Shown one piece after another: positions 16,666 through 25,432 of a stretch of 64,000 nucleotides of DNA. How positions within the stretch are numbered: position 1 is the first letter of the stretch; every line of letters starts with the position of its first letter. Location of the stretch: positions 208,794 through 272,793 of the forward strand of contig DIYJ01000007.1 of assembly GCA_002428995.1 (NCBI GenBank), in the 5' to 3' direction. Under the pieces are notes generated by a model, which was not told the origin of the DNA, ran no database searches, and saw only the letters and a list, made by a program, of their open reading frames with translations. The position numbers were made by a program, and so were the translations under genes. The DNA comes from Flavobacteriales bacterium UBA6057 (GTDB lineage Bacteria > Bacteroidota > Bacteroidia > Flavobacteriales_G > Salibacteraceae).

Positions 16666-17111
16666 AGTTCGTTGACGATCAGTGTGAACATGTTGAAGAA
16701 GGGTCATTGCAGTGGTCAAGAGATGAAATCTGAAAAGCTCAGGTAGCGTTTGGCGCTCTTTGAATCCGCTGCACCGGCTTGGGACCGTTTTATGAAAAAC
16801 GCAAGCGTTTGCACGACAATCAAAGGGCAGTTCAATGATCCGCATAAGCCGCTGAGGCTCTAAGTTTTCACCGTAGACTAATCATGGACAGACTGAGTCA
16901 AAAACCATGGACAATGAGCGGTGGGATGTCATAAGTGGCTTTGGTAGAGAGCGATATTCACAGACATGGAGTCATGATCTGTGCGAAGAAAGGGTCATAA
17001 AGAGATCATAGACCCGACCGAGGATTTGTGGGAATGCGAGCGAGGTGATGGAGACAACACTCAGATGGATACGAAGAACATGGTGGCCTTCTTCTGAATG
17101 GAGTGACAGAT
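16666..17111. other. 446-bp intergenic region upstream of the SprB operon
   Basis: This stretch separates the SprB operon from the TPR/HTH gene on the same strand. I see no supportable gene, RNA or strong terminator, and no TAnnTTTG element in the minus orientation. A short imperfect palindrome around AACGCAAGCGTT lies near 16799-16810. The operon promoter should be here but cannot be placed. Confidence 0.5.
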
Positions 17112-19151
17112 TCAAAAACCCAGTAAGAAGGTTTCAAGGCTGACCTTCTCCCTTGGATTGATCTTTTTGCGCAGTCGGTATTTCGACTTCCTCAAACTGT
17201 CCGGGGTGATGTTCAGAATAGAAGCGATCTCTTTAGTCGTCAAATTCATTTTCAGCAAAGCGCAGAGCCTCAGATCGCTCGGAGTGAGTTCAGGATAGTT
17301 CATTTTCAGTCGATCCAGAAAATCATGGTAGTTTTTCCTGAAGTATTCCATGAACGAATCCCAGTTGGTTTCAGACTGACTGAAGTTGAAGATGGTATTG
17401 GTTACTCCGTTGCTTTCTTTGAACAGTTCAATGGCCTTTTCATCTTGTAAGCGTTCAAGATTTTGTTCCAGTTCTGAGTATTCCTTTGACTTTCTTCGGA
17501 TACTCTGTTGTGCCGTATTCAGTTCAGATTCAACCTTCGCCTTGGATATTTGCTCGTTTTTAAGTCGTTCCTGTACCAGCGCATGATTGCTTTCCAGCAA
17601 TTGGTTTTTCATATCCAGATTCAGGATTTGCAGGCTCTTTCTTCTGCGAATGCTGTAGATCAGGAATAGAGAGAGCAAAAACAGAATGATTAAGCTAGCC
17701 AGCAGGATCCCGTTTCTCGAGTCGCTGAGCTCTTTCTGCGATTTTAAAAGCGCGAGTTCCTTGTTGCGGGAAGTCAGTTCATTGGCCTGACTCTTCAGTT
17801 TGTACTCATTCTCCAGTTGAACCACAGCCAGCGCATGACCTGCTTCTTTCAAACTGTCATCATGTTCTTTGAAAAGAATTGAATACTCTAAGGCTGTTTG
17901 GTAATTGCCAAGTTTCTCATGCACCCGAACCAGATTCACATATACAGACCGTAAATGAGCATCGTCTTTCAGGTCTTGCGCCCGTTGGTAGGACTCCTCA
18001 ACCCACTGAAGGGCCTTTTGAAGCTCTTCTTGTTCGATGTAGAAATTCGATAAATAGATGCTCGAAGACAGTTGGTTGAGAGCACTTCCTGCAATTTTCG
18101 CCTGCTCAAGGGCCAAAAAGTATTGCCGCTCAGCCAGCGAAACCTCTCCCTTTTTCTGGTACAAAAAGCCCAGGTTCAGGTAAAGCTGATAAAGACCTTT
18201 GGTGGTGCCGAGCTTTCTCTTCAAAGACTCGGCCGCTTGAAAAGCTGTCAGCGCATCGGTATAGTTCTGAAGCCTGGTTTGGGCTATACCCGTGTTTGCA
18301 AAAGTGGTGGCCAGGCTCAGCGAATCTCCCAATGCCAGTTTGAGATGGGCTGCCTGTTCGAAGAGGGTCAACGCCTGATCCCATTGCTTCATTTTTAAAT
18401 AGACAATGCCCATGTCGTTCGCAAGGCCTGACTCGAGTCTGGGATATCGTTCCGTCTTGCAGAGCTCTATAGCCTTTAAGTAGTACTCTATGGAAGCGGC
18501 ATAGTCTGAACGCTCTTCTGCAACAGCTGCAAGATGCATGTAGATCCTGCTTTGGACCAAGTTGTTGGCCGCCCGAACACTCATCTTCTGAGCCGTTTCC
18601 AATAGTGCCAGAGCAGTATCTAAATCGCCTTGCTCCAATTCAATGTTTGCCATGAATTGAAGGATGTCGGGAAGCTGCACAGAGTCTGCAAAGGCGCGTG
18701 CAAGGTCTATATGAGACGCTGCCGAATCCCATGCTCCCTGGCTGAATTCGAGAATAGAAAGCCAGTGATACGAACGTGCAACATACCGCTTCACATTGCC
18801 CTGCGTAGCAGAGAACAAAGCCGAATCGTAGTGATTCCTTGCCATGTCCGGTTCTGACAAGGTCTCGTGAAAACGACCCTTGATGAGGTGTAAAAGAGCC
18901 TGCTTCTCGTGGTCAGCATCACCTTGATGGCCGGCAAGGGCTTTGTGGCACCAGGCAATTCCAATGTTCAATGAGTCAACCGGCAGTCGTTCACATAATT
19001 GATCCATGCGATCCAATTGACTTGGCGGAGCATCTTCAAGCTCAATTTCTGATAATAAGCTATTGACTTGTGAATAGCTTAAGTCTGGTGCTGCGAGGAA
19101 GACAAAAACTATGAATGCGCAATTCGCTATTTCTTTCAACATCAGTTTCAT
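17112..19151 (-). CDS. TPR-repeat membrane regulator with LuxR-like HTH
   Basis: About 679 aa. The ATG at 19151 precedes a hydrophobic signal/anchor (IANCAFIVFVFLAAPDLSYS). Residues about 25-425 are tetratricopeptide repeats (for example YLKMKQWDQALTLFEQAAHL), predicted periplasmic. A single membrane helix lies near 490-510 (ILLASLIILFLLSLFLIYSI), followed by a basic stop-transfer RRRK and a cytoplasmic coiled coil. The C-terminus (LTPSDLRLCALLKMNLTTKE ... LNITPDSLRKSKYRLRKK) is a LuxR/GerE-like helix-turn-helix. This layout is common in Bacteroidota as a one-component sensor. It lies upstream of, and on the same strand as, the SprB operon, so control of that operon is plausible but not shown. 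Confidence 0.85.
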   Translation of the reverse strand: MKLMLKEIANCAFIVFVFLAAPDLSYSQVNSLLSEIELEDAPPSQLDRMDQLCERLPVDSLNIGIAWCHKALAGHQGDADHEKQALLHLIKGRFHETLSEPDMARNHYDSALFSATQGNVKRYVARSYHWLSILEFSQGAWDSAASHIDLARAFADSVQLPDILQFMANIELEQGDLDTALALLETAQKMSVRAANNLVQSRIYMHLAAVAEERSDYAASIEYYLKAIELCKTERYPRLESGLANDMGIVYLKMKQWDQALTLFEQAAHLKLALGDSLSLATTFANTGIAQTRLQNYTDALTAFQAAESLKRKLGTTKGLYQLYLNLGFLYQKKGEVSLAERQYFLALEQAKIAGSALNQLSSSIYLSNFYIEQEELQKALQWVEESYQRAQDLKDDAHLRSVYVNLVRVHEKLGNYQTALEYSILFKEHDDSLKEAGHALAVVQLENEYKLKSQANELTSRNKELALLKSQKELSDSRNGILLASLIILFLLSLFLIYSIRRRKSLQILNLDMKNQLLESNHALVQERLKNEQISKAKVESELNTAQQSIRRKSKEYSELEQNLERLQDEKAIELFKESNGVTNTIFNFSQSETNWDSFMEYFRKNYHDFLDRLKMNYPELTPSDLRLCALLKMNLTTKEIASILNITPDSLRKSKYRLRKKINPREKVSLETFLLGF

Positions 19152-19504
19152 CGATTCAACCAATCAAATGGACAAAATGAGGAATCCGGATCGCTGCGGT
19201 CGCACTCGTGCTGAAGGCTTCGACCCAGCGAGCTGTGGGTTAGGTTTCGGGTAATGATACAAGGTGAAATTAACCAACAACATCCATAATCACTCGTTCT
19301 AAGAGCAGAGAATTGTATTGGGCATAGGAGTGACCTTTAGATGTAATGAGGATCATTTCTATCGCAAGATCTACATGCTGAGGTGTTTAGGGTTGGATGA
19401 TTTCAAATAGAAAACTCTGTGAAGGTTGTTCCACTTTCGAGAGGGGCATTTTGGCTGCAAAAAAGGGCACCAGCTCGAAGTAGCACCAAAAGTGTAAAAC
19501 ACAA
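19152..19504. other. 353-bp intergenic region, no gene seen
   Basis: The region lies between the TPR/HTH gene start and the accC-side terminator. I looked for tRNA-like cloverleafs and short frames on both strands and found nothing supportable. It should hold the TPR gene promoter, but no TAnnTTTG match is visible on the minus strand. Confidence 0.5.
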
Positions 19505-19538
19505 AAAAGCCCTGAGATACTGGTACCTCAGGGCTTTT
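19505..19538. terminator. Strong hairpin terminator of the lipid operon
   Basis: AAAAGCCCTGAG and CTCAGGGCTTTT form a perfect 12-bp stem with a 10-nt loop. The A-run and T-run on the two sides make it usable in both directions. It lies 22 bp past the accC stop and closes the minus-strand operon. Confidence 0.9.
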
Positions 19539-19559
19539 CTATTTGGTTCGAATTCCGTG

Positions 19560-20918
19560 TTACTGGTTTTCTTCCATTTCGGTTTTGTAATCCCAGCCTT
19601 CGAGGAATTTCGTTGTGATATCTCCTTTCCGGAAGGTTTCGTGCTTCAGCAAGCGAATGTGGAAAGGAATGGTCGTTTTAATTCCTTCAATGATGTATTC
19701 GCTGAGGGCACGCTCCATCTTGGTGATGGCTTCTTCCCGCGTTTGAGCTACGGTGATGAGTTTGGCGATCATCGAGTCGTAGAAAGGCGGAATGGTGTAG
19801 CCAGCATACACATGCGTGTCGATGCGGATACCGTGTCCTCCGGGTTCGTGATATTCCGTCATGCGTCCTGGACTTGGACGGAAGTCATTCAAAGGATCTT
19901 CTGCATTGATACGGCACTGAATCGCGTGACCTACAGGTTCGTAGTTCTTTCCGCTGATCGCAATGCCCGCAGCGATCTTGATTTGTTCTTTGATCAGGTC
20001 GAAATTGATCACCTCTTCCGTGATGGTATGTTCCACCTGGATTCGGGTGTTCATTTCCATGAAGTAGAAGTTCTTGTGCTTGTCGACCAGGAATTCTACC
20101 GTCCCAACACCTTCGTATTTAACGGCTTCAGCGGCTTTGATGGCGGCTGCTCCCATCTTCTTGCGAAGGTCTTTGGTCATAAAGGGAGAGGGTGTCTCCT
20201 CAACCAGCTTCTGATGCCTTCTCTGCACGGAGCAATCGCGCTCTGACAGGTGACATACCTTGCCGAACTGATCTCCGGCAATCTGAATCTCGATGTGGCG
20301 AGGCTCCTCGATGAATTTTTCGAGGTACATGCCATCGTTGCCAAATGCTGCTAATGCTTCTTGGCGCGCGCTGGCCCAAGCTTTCTCAAGCTCTTCTTCG
20401 TCACGACAGATACGCATTCCCTTTCCACCACCACCGGCTGTAGCCTTCATGATGACAGGGTAGCCAACTTCTATGGCTGTCTTTTTAGCGTGACCAAAAT
20501 CTTTCAGAAGGCCATCAGAACCTGGAATGGTTGGAACTCCAGCGTCAATCATGGTGCGCTTGGCGCTGGCCTTGTCGCCCATGCCTTCAATCTGCTCGGG
20601 AAGTGCTCCGATGAACTTGATGTTGTTCTCCTGGCAAATCTTCGAGAACTTGGCGTTCTCAGAAAGGAAGCCATATCCCGGATGAATGGCGTCAGCATTG
20701 GTGATTTCCGCAGCTGCAATGATGTTTGGAATCTTCAGGTAAGATTCAGCGCTGGAATTAGGGCCGATGCAAACGGCTTCGTCTGCAAATCGAACATGAA
20801 GGCTGTCTGCATCTGCCTTGGAGTAGACAGCTACAGTGCTAATGCCCATTTCTCGACACGTGCGAATAACGCGCAGGGCGATCTCTCCACGATTGGCAAT
20901 CAGTACTTTCTTAAACAT
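19560..20918 (-). CDS. accC: Acetyl-CoA carboxylase biotin carboxylase subunit (AccC)
   Basis: This is the ATP-dependent carboxylation of the biotin carried by AccB, the first half-reaction of malonyl-CoA formation in fatty-acid synthesis. The 452-aa length is typical of bacterial AccC. The N-terminal domain starts MFKKVLIANRGEIALRVIR. The ATP-grasp domain has the glycine-rich loop ATAGGGGKGMRICR near residue 160, followed by ERDCSVQRRHQKLVEETPSP and MEMNTRIQVEHTITEEV. The C-terminal domain carries CRINAEDPLNDFRPSPG. It follows accB after a 28-bp gap, and a perfect-stem terminator lies just downstream, so it ends the operon. The carboxyltransferase subunits are not in the window. Confidence 0.97.
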   Translation of the reverse strand: MFKKVLIANRGEIALRVIRTCREMGISTVAVYSKADADSLHVRFADEAVCIGPNSSAESYLKIPNIIAAAEITNADAIHPGYGFLSENAKFSKICQENNIKFIGALPEQIEGMGDKASAKRTMIDAGVPTIPGSDGLLKDFGHAKKTAIEVGYPVIMKATAGGGGKGMRICRDEEELEKAWASARQEALAAFGNDGMYLEKFIEEPRHIEIQIAGDQFGKVCHLSERDCSVQRRHQKLVEETPSPFMTKDLRKKMGAAAIKAAEAVKYEGVGTVEFLVDKHKNFYFMEMNTRIQVEHTITEEVINFDLIKEQIKIAAGIAISGKNYEPVGHAIQCRINAEDPLNDFRPSPGRMTEYHEPGGHGIRIDTHVYAGYTIPPFYDSMIAKLITVAQTREEAITKMERALSEYIIEGIKTTIPFHIRLLKHETFRKGDITTKFLEGWDYKTEMEENQ

Positions 20919-20946
20919 AAGAGTGATTTAAGATGAAAACACTGGA

Positions 20947-21456
20947 TCACGAAGGATCCACCAGAAAGAGAGGTTGATCGTATTCTACCGGAGTAGCATC
21001 GTCCACCAATACTTTCACGATCTTACCGGAAATCTCGGCCTCGATCTCGTTGAAGAGCTTCATCGCTTCGATGATGCAGATCACGCCTCCGGCCTTGATG
21101 TCGTCTCCAACATTCACAAAAGGAGGAGTTTCAGGAGAAGAAGATCGGTAGAAGGTTCCGATCATCGGGGATTTGATTTCGATGTACTTGGATTCCTCGC
21201 TTGCTGCAGGAGCGGCTTCTTTAGCCGGGGCAGGTGCCGCAGGCTGAGCAGCAGGAGCCGGAGCTGGCGCTGCTGGCTGAGGAGCCATAGCGGGCATCAT
21301 CGGGTAACCAGGCATCTGCATGGTGGTACTTACACCTCCACCGTCACTTGATTTGGTTTTGATATTGATCTTAAAATCTTTCGTTTCCAGCTCTACCTCG
21401 TTCACTCCTGACTTTGAAACGAACTTGATGAGCGACTGAATCTGACTTAAATCCAT
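20947..21456 (-). CDS. accB: Acetyl-CoA carboxylase biotin carboxyl carrier protein (AccB)
   Basis: A 169-aa carrier whose biotinylated lysine shuttles carboxyl groups between AccC and the carboxyltransferase. The C-terminal biotinyl domain has the invariant EAMKL motif, with Lys133 as the biotin site. An Ala/Pro-rich flexible linker spans about residues 55-87 (PAAPAPAPAAQPAAPAPAKE). The N-terminal helix (MDLSQIQSLIKFVSKSGVNE) matches bacterial AccB. It lies between fabH and accC in an operon, 53 bp after fabH. Confidence 0.96.
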   Translation of the reverse strand: MDLSQIQSLIKFVSKSGVNEVELETKDFKINIKTKSSDGGGVSTTMQMPGYPMMPAMAPQPAAPAPAPAAQPAAPAPAKEAAPAASEESKYIEIKSPMIGTFYRSSSPETPPFVNVGDDIKAGGVICIIEAMKLFNEIEAEISGKIVKVLVDDATPVEYDQPLFLVDPS

Positions 21457-21509
21457 GGTTGGAGATTTGGATGACTAATGTATATGATTCGGGTTACAAT
21501 CAGAAGGAT

Positions 21510-22505
21510 TTAGGCACCGTCATAGGCCCAGCGCAGGTAAACAGCTCCCCATGTAAATCCACCACCAAAGGCGGAGAGGATGAGGTTGTCGCCCTTCTTC
21601 AATTGATTTTCCCATTCGTGTAGACACAATGGAATGGTTCCATTGGTCGTGTTACCGTATTTCTGAATGTTGATCATGACTTTCTCCGTGCTCAATCCCA
21701 TACGATTGGCCGTGGCGTCAATGATTCTGAGGTTGGCCTGGTGTGGAACAAGCCAGGCAATGTCTTCTCCGGTGAGCTTGTTCCGTTCCATTACTTCGTA
21801 GCTCACATCGGCCATCTTGGATACCGCAAACTTGAACACTGTTTTACCTTCCTGGTAAACGTAGTGTTCGCGGTTCTTTACCGTCTCTTCGGTTGGGGGA
21901 CGCTGGGAGCCACCAGACTTCTGGTACAAAAACTCGCGCCCTGCACCATCGCTTCTCAGGATGGCATCCATTACGCCATTCCCGGAATCATCTGGTTCAA
22001 GCAATACAGCTCCTGCTCCGTCACCAAAAATGATGCAGGTAGCACGATCCGTATAATCGATGATGGAAGACATTTTATCAGCACCCACTACAAGCACCTT
22101 CTTGTAGACTCCTGTTTCGATGAACTTGGAGCCCGTGGTAAGGCCGTAGATGAAGCCCGAGCAGGCGGCATTGAGGTCGTAGCCAAAGGCATTGACCATC
22201 CCTACCTTATCACTCAAAATGTTTGCGGAAGCTGGGAAGATGAGGTCAGGGGTAACACTGCAGTAAATCACCAAGTCAATTTCCTCCGGACCGATACCTC
22301 TCTTATTGAGCAATTGCTCAACGGCTTCTTTGGCCATTTCCGTAGAACCTCGCTCGCCCTTCAGTATTCTGCGTTCCTTGATGCCGGTTCTTGAAGTTAT
22401 CCAATCATCGGTGGTGTCGACCATCGTCTCTAACTCCTTATTGGTCAGGACATAGTCGGGCACATAGCCACCGACCGCTGTAATTGCCGCGCGTATGTTC
22501 GTCAT
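21510..22505 (-). CDS. fabH: Beta-ketoacyl-ACP synthase III (FabH)
   Basis: FabH condenses acetyl-CoA (or a branched starter) with malonyl-ACP to begin fatty-acid elongation. The 331-aa protein shows the Cys-His-Asn catalytic set: Cys in NAACSGFIYGL near residue 112, His in VPHQANLRI, and Asn in GNTTNGTIPL, where GNTTNG replaces the more frequent GNTSAA. The DDWITSRTGIKERR segment is characteristic. It starts three bases after plsX ends, so the two are translated together, and it is followed by accB and accC. The operon thus makes starter, malonyl-CoA and acyl-phosphate. Confidence 0.96.
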   Translation of the reverse strand: MTNIRAAITAVGGYVPDYVLTNKELETMVDTTDDWITSRTGIKERRILKGERGSTEMAKEAVEQLLNKRGIGPEEIDLVIYCSVTPDLIFPASANILSDKVGMVNAFGYDLNAACSGFIYGLTTGSKFIETGVYKKVLVVGADKMSSIIDYTDRATCIIFGDGAGAVLLEPDDSGNGVMDAILRSDGAGREFLYQKSGGSQRPPTEETVKNREHYVYQEGKTVFKFAVSKMADVSYEVMERNKLTGEDIAWLVPHQANLRIIDATANRMGLSTEKVMINIQKYGNTTNGTIPLCLHEWENQLKKGDNLILSAFGGGFTWGAVYLRWAYDGA

Positions 22506-22508
22506 ATA

Positions 22509-23444
22509 TTAATTGAATGCTTTGCGGATCCGACCTGGAAGATCGGCCTCGGCAGTATCTACTGAGAGTTTGATCATGTTCTTCACAGCCATGGCGTTTG
22601 AAATTCCATGTCCAATAATAACATTTCCGTTTACACCAAGCACTGGGGTGCCTCCGTAGATTTCATAGTTGAACCGGTCGAAGTATTCGTCTTTGATACT
22701 TCGCTCTTGAATAAGTTGATAGAATGCCTCTGCCTGCTTCAATACAACGTTTCCAGTGAAACCTTCACAAACAATGACATCGGCTTTGCCGCTGAAAAGG
22801 TCACGACCTTCAACGTTTCCAATGAAATTGACACTGGAATCTTTCAGCAACTGGTAGGTAGCCTGGGTCAATAGATTGCCCTTTTCTTCTTCTTCTCCGA
22901 TGTTGAGCAGGCCTACTTTGGGACTTTCAATGCCAAAGATTTGTTCGGCCATGATGCTGCCGAGTACTCCAAACTGATAGAGGACATCTGGTTTGCAGTC
23001 TGCATTGATGCCAACATCCAAAATGACACTCACACCTCCGCCCAAGATGGGAAGAGCGGTAGTAATGGATGGGCGAATAACACCCGGAATAGTTCTGATG
23101 GTGTACATGGAACCAACGAGCATCGCTCCACTGTTCCCTGTACTTGAAAAAGCTTGAATACGACCTTCCTGAAGTAGTTTAAAGCCAACTGCTATCGTAG
23201 AATTTGGCTTCTTCAGAAATGCCTTAGTCGGATGCTCCGACATGGAAATCACCTCTGGAGCATGCTCTATTTCAAACATCGAAGCATCTACTCCGCGCTC
23301 TTTCAGAGCAGCGTTGATGACAGCTTCATCTCCAATTAGGCAAACACGGGCGCGTTCCCCCAGCTCCTTTGCTGCAAGGATGGCACCGTCAATGTTTGCT
23401 TCCGGTGCAAAGTCTCCACCTGATACGTCAAGGCCAACGGTCAT
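22509..23444 (-). CDS. plsX: Phosphate acyltransferase (PlsX)
   Basis: PlsX converts acyl-ACP to acyl-phosphate, the acyl donor for PlsY in phospholipid synthesis; it is a peripheral membrane enzyme. The 311-aa protein begins with GLDVSGGDFAPEANIDGA, the usual PlsX N-terminus, and contains EHPTKAFLKKPNSTIAVG, FSSTGNSGAMLVGSM and VCEGFTGNVVLK. Length is in the normal range (about 310-340). It lies 15 bp after rpmF, matching the widespread rpmF-plsX-fabH order. Confidence 0.95.
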   Translation of the reverse strand: MTVGLDVSGGDFAPEANIDGAILAAKELGERARVCLIGDEAVINAALKERGVDASMFEIEHAPEVISMSEHPTKAFLKKPNSTIAVGFKLLQEGRIQAFSSTGNSGAMLVGSMYTIRTIPGVIRPSITTALPILGGGVSVILDVGINADCKPDVLYQFGVLGSIMAEQIFGIESPKVGLLNIGEEEEKGNLLTQATYQLLKDSSVNFIGNVEGRDLFSGKADVIVCEGFTGNVVLKQAEAFYQLIQERSIKDEYFDRFNYEIYGGTPVLGVNGNVIIGHGISNAMAVKNMIKLSVDTAEADLPGRIRKAFN

Positions 23445-23459
23445 AGGCCGAGGTGTTGG

Positions 23460-23651
23460 TTAAAGCATGGATTCTTTCTCCATCACAACCTTGCCCTTGT
23501 AATAGAGCTTGCCTTCGTACCAGTGTGCACGGTGATAGAGGTGAGGCTGACCGGTTGTTGGGCATACAGCTACGGTAGGTAGCTCAGCTTTGTAGTGGGT
23601 TCGCCTTTTATCCCTTCTCGTCTTCGAAATCTTCCGTTTAGGATGTGCCAT
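23460..23651 (-). CDS. rpmF: 50S ribosomal protein L32 (RpmF)
   Basis: A 63-aa basic protein of the large ribosomal subunit. The start MAHPKRKISKTRRDKRRTHY is the conserved L32 N-terminus. Only one cysteine (in VAVCPTTGQ) is present, so it looks like the non-zinc (C-minus) form, lacking paired CxxC motifs. It sits between the DUF177 gene, which ends five bases before it, and plsX, the classical arrangement. Confidence 0.97.
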   Translation of the reverse strand: MAHPKRKISKTRRDKRRTHYKAELPTVAVCPTTGQPHLYHRAHWYEGKLYYKGKVVMEKESML

Positions 23652-23655
23652 GGCT

Positions 23656-24162
23656 TTACTCTTTTTGTATGTTTTTCAGCGCTTCCCAGCGCGGGTCTGT
23701 TTGCTTTTCTTCTTCTTCTGGTTCTGACAACATGCTCACCACTTCTGGATTGCATTGTCCTTCTTCATGAACTCTTTTCAACGGCAGGTCGAGAATGGTG
23801 AACTCGTATATGAACTGAGTGAGGTCCAGCTTGTATTCCGAAGCATCGAGAAACAAGATCTTATCATCGGAAAGATCTGTCTCATTCGAAAACCTGGCTA
23901 CCAGTTCTTCTGAGCTGTTAACATCCAGCCAAAGAGGATCATTGCATCGGTCACAATGCACTTTTACCTCTCCGACAATATGAAAATTCAGTGTCATCAA
24001 CCGCTCCTTTTTCTCGACTTCCAAGTCGAGCTTAAGCTTGGCTTCCGTCACTCCTGTTCCTTCGAAATTATCGAAGAAGTCTGGGGCTACGGGCCAGTTG
24101 AGCTGATGGTTTCCGAGCTTAAGTCCGGAAAACTGAAAATCATATTTCCCTGTCTGTTTCAA
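23656..24162 (-). CDS. DUF177 / YceD family protein
   Basis: A 168-aa cytosolic protein of the YceD/DUF177 family, whose bacterial members lie directly upstream of rpmF and have been linked to 23S rRNA accumulation. The family core is visible as VHCDRCNDPLWLDVNSSEEL near residues 70-90, with a single CxxC pair, and the acidic C-terminal segment (LSEPEEEEKQTDPRWEALK) typical of Bacteroidota members. It has its own promoter in the gap after pdxA and heads the rpmF-plsX-fabH-accB-accC run. The function is inferred from family and position. Confidence 0.9.
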   Translation of the reverse strand: MKQTGKYDFQFSGLKLGNHQLNWPVAPDFFDNFEGTGVTEAKLKLDLEVEKKERLMTLNFHIVGEVKVHCDRCNDPLWLDVNSSEELVARFSNETDLSDDKILFLDASEYKLDLTQFIYEFTILDLPLKRVHEEGQCNPEVVSMLSEPEEEEKQTDPRWEALKNIQKE

Positions 24163-24184
24163 AGAGCATGCTGAAAAAGGGTTG

Positions 24185-24213
24185 CAAATGTAATCATATA
24201 AGCGCTAAGTCAA
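24185..24213 (-). promoter_or_regulatory. Promoter of the DUF177-rpmF-plsX-fabH-accBC operon
   Basis: On the minus strand a TTG (24211-24213, within TTGAC) is followed after 18 nt by TACATTTG (24185-24192), a match to the Bacteroidota -33/-7 architecture. The DUF177 ATG is 22 nt downstream. The whole element fits in the short gap after the pdxA stop. Confidence 0.65.
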
Positions 24214-24217
24214 GCAC

Positions 24218-25279
24218 TTAACTCGCTGCTGCGGATGCAGTTGCTTGCTTTAAACTGTTTGCATTGAGTTCACGACTTTCTGCTCTGCTTCGGTAGATGT
24301 CGCACGCGGCAAACACAGCCTGGCGAAACGATGCTTCCGAAGCTTGTCCTGTCCCTGCAATATCGTAAGCTACACCATGATCGGGGCTTGTGCGCACAAT
24401 GGGTAAACCGGCAGTAAAGTTGACACCATTTTCAAAGGCAAGCGCTTTGAACGGAGCCAGCCCCTGATCGTGATACATTGCCAGCACAGCATCGAATTTC
24501 TGAACGCTGCTTGATCCAAAGAATCCATCTGCCGGGAAGGGACCAAAAGCGAGGATGCCTTCTTTTTGCGCTGAAGCGATGGCAGGCCCGATGATTTGCG
24601 CTTCCTCATCGCCCATCAAACCCTTGTCGCCATTGTGCGGATTTAAGCCCAATACCGCAATCCGTGGTCGCGAGATTCCGAAATCCTGCTGCAGCGACTT
24701 GTTGAGCACCTGCAGTTTCTGGGCGATCTTTTTCACCGATAGTGCCTCTGTTACCTTGCTTACAGGAATGTGGCCGGTAACAAGCGCTACGCGCAGAGCA
24801 TCATTCACGAGGATCATCAAAGGGTTTTCCTCATTGGCATAGTCTGCCAGAAACTCGGTATGTCCTGGGAAATTGAATTCCTCGGACTGCATATTGTGCT
24901 TGTTGATCGGGGCGGTCACCATCACATCTACCTTGGTTGATGCAATGTCTTCTGCTGCCATCTTCAATGATTTGAACGCGCATGCACCCGCTTCTGAAGT
25001 TGATTCACCGGGTGTGATTTTCACCTTCTCCTTCCAGCAGCTCATCACATTGATCTTCTTCATGTCCAGCCGGTTGGTGTCTTGAATGAAGCGCACTGAA
25101 CCTTTGTCGAGACCCGAGTGTTCGTTGTAGTATTCAAACACCTGCTTGGAAGCGTAAATCACCGGAACACAATGATCCATTATTCGCGCGTCAGAGAAGG
25201 TTTTGAGCACGATTTCCATCCCAATACCGTTAAAATCACCGCAACTGATGCCCACTCTGATCTTCTTCCCTCTACTCAT
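24218..25279 (-). CDS. pdxA: 4-hydroxythreonine-4-phosphate dehydrogenase (PdxA)
   Basis: PdxA oxidises 4-phosphohydroxy-L-threonine with NAD in the DXP-dependent pathway to pyridoxal phosphate. The 353-aa protein starts with IRVGISCGDFNGIGMEIVLK, the family N-terminus, and contains TAPINKHNMQ, FPGHTEFLADY, LGLNPHNGDKG and the metal-site MYHDQGLAPFKALAF. The pathway also consumes DXP, made by dxs at 3.4-5.4 kb. It lies directly upstream of DUF177-rpmF-plsX-fabH, a common Bacteroidota order. A candidate promoter lies 83 bp upstream. Confidence 0.95.
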   Translation of the reverse strand: MSRGKKIRVGISCGDFNGIGMEIVLKTFSDARIMDHCVPVIYASKQVFEYYNEHSGLDKGSVRFIQDTNRLDMKKINVMSCWKEKVKITPGESTSEAGACAFKSLKMAAEDIASTKVDVMVTAPINKHNMQSEEFNFPGHTEFLADYANEENPLMILVNDALRVALVTGHIPVSKVTEALSVKKIAQKLQVLNKSLQQDFGISRPRIAVLGLNPHNGDKGLMGDEEAQIIGPAIASAQKEGILAFGPFPADGFFGSSSVQKFDAVLAMYHDQGLAPFKALAFENGVNFTAGLPIVRTSPDHGVAYDIAGTGQASEASFRQAVFAACDIYRSRAESRELNANSLKQATASAAAS

Positions 25280-25361
25280 TGGTCGATTATTTCTGCCGCT
25301 TACTCGTTTAGTATGAACACCTATGTGTTTAAATGTCTTAATTTGAACAAGAAAGCAGCGT

Positions 25362-25369
25362 CAAATGTA
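25362..25369 (-). promoter_or_regulatory. Putative pdxA -7 element
   Basis: TACATTTG on the minus strand is identical to the -7 octamers of the lipid and crt operons and lies about 83 bp before the pdxA ATG. A TTTG sits only 13 nt upstream, short of ideal spacing, so confidence is moderate. Confidence 0.4.
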
Positions 25370-25432
25370 GACATTGCCTAGTCAAACGTTGCTTACGCTT
25401 TGCACGTCTTCATTGGAGGCGTTTATGACTGC

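Noticed and set aside
17112..19151. Two-component response regulator
   Set aside because: The HTH is LuxR-like but no receiver domain is present; TPRs and a membrane helix precede it.
19164..19504. Possible tRNA or small RNA in the gap
   Set aside because: No cloverleaf with a T-loop GTTCGA-like core and acceptor pairing could be built on either strand.
19419..20246. Long plus-strand frame of 275 codons overlapping accC
   Set aside because: It lies antisense to accC, whose protein is unmistakable; the composition is that of a shadow frame and no family motif is visible.
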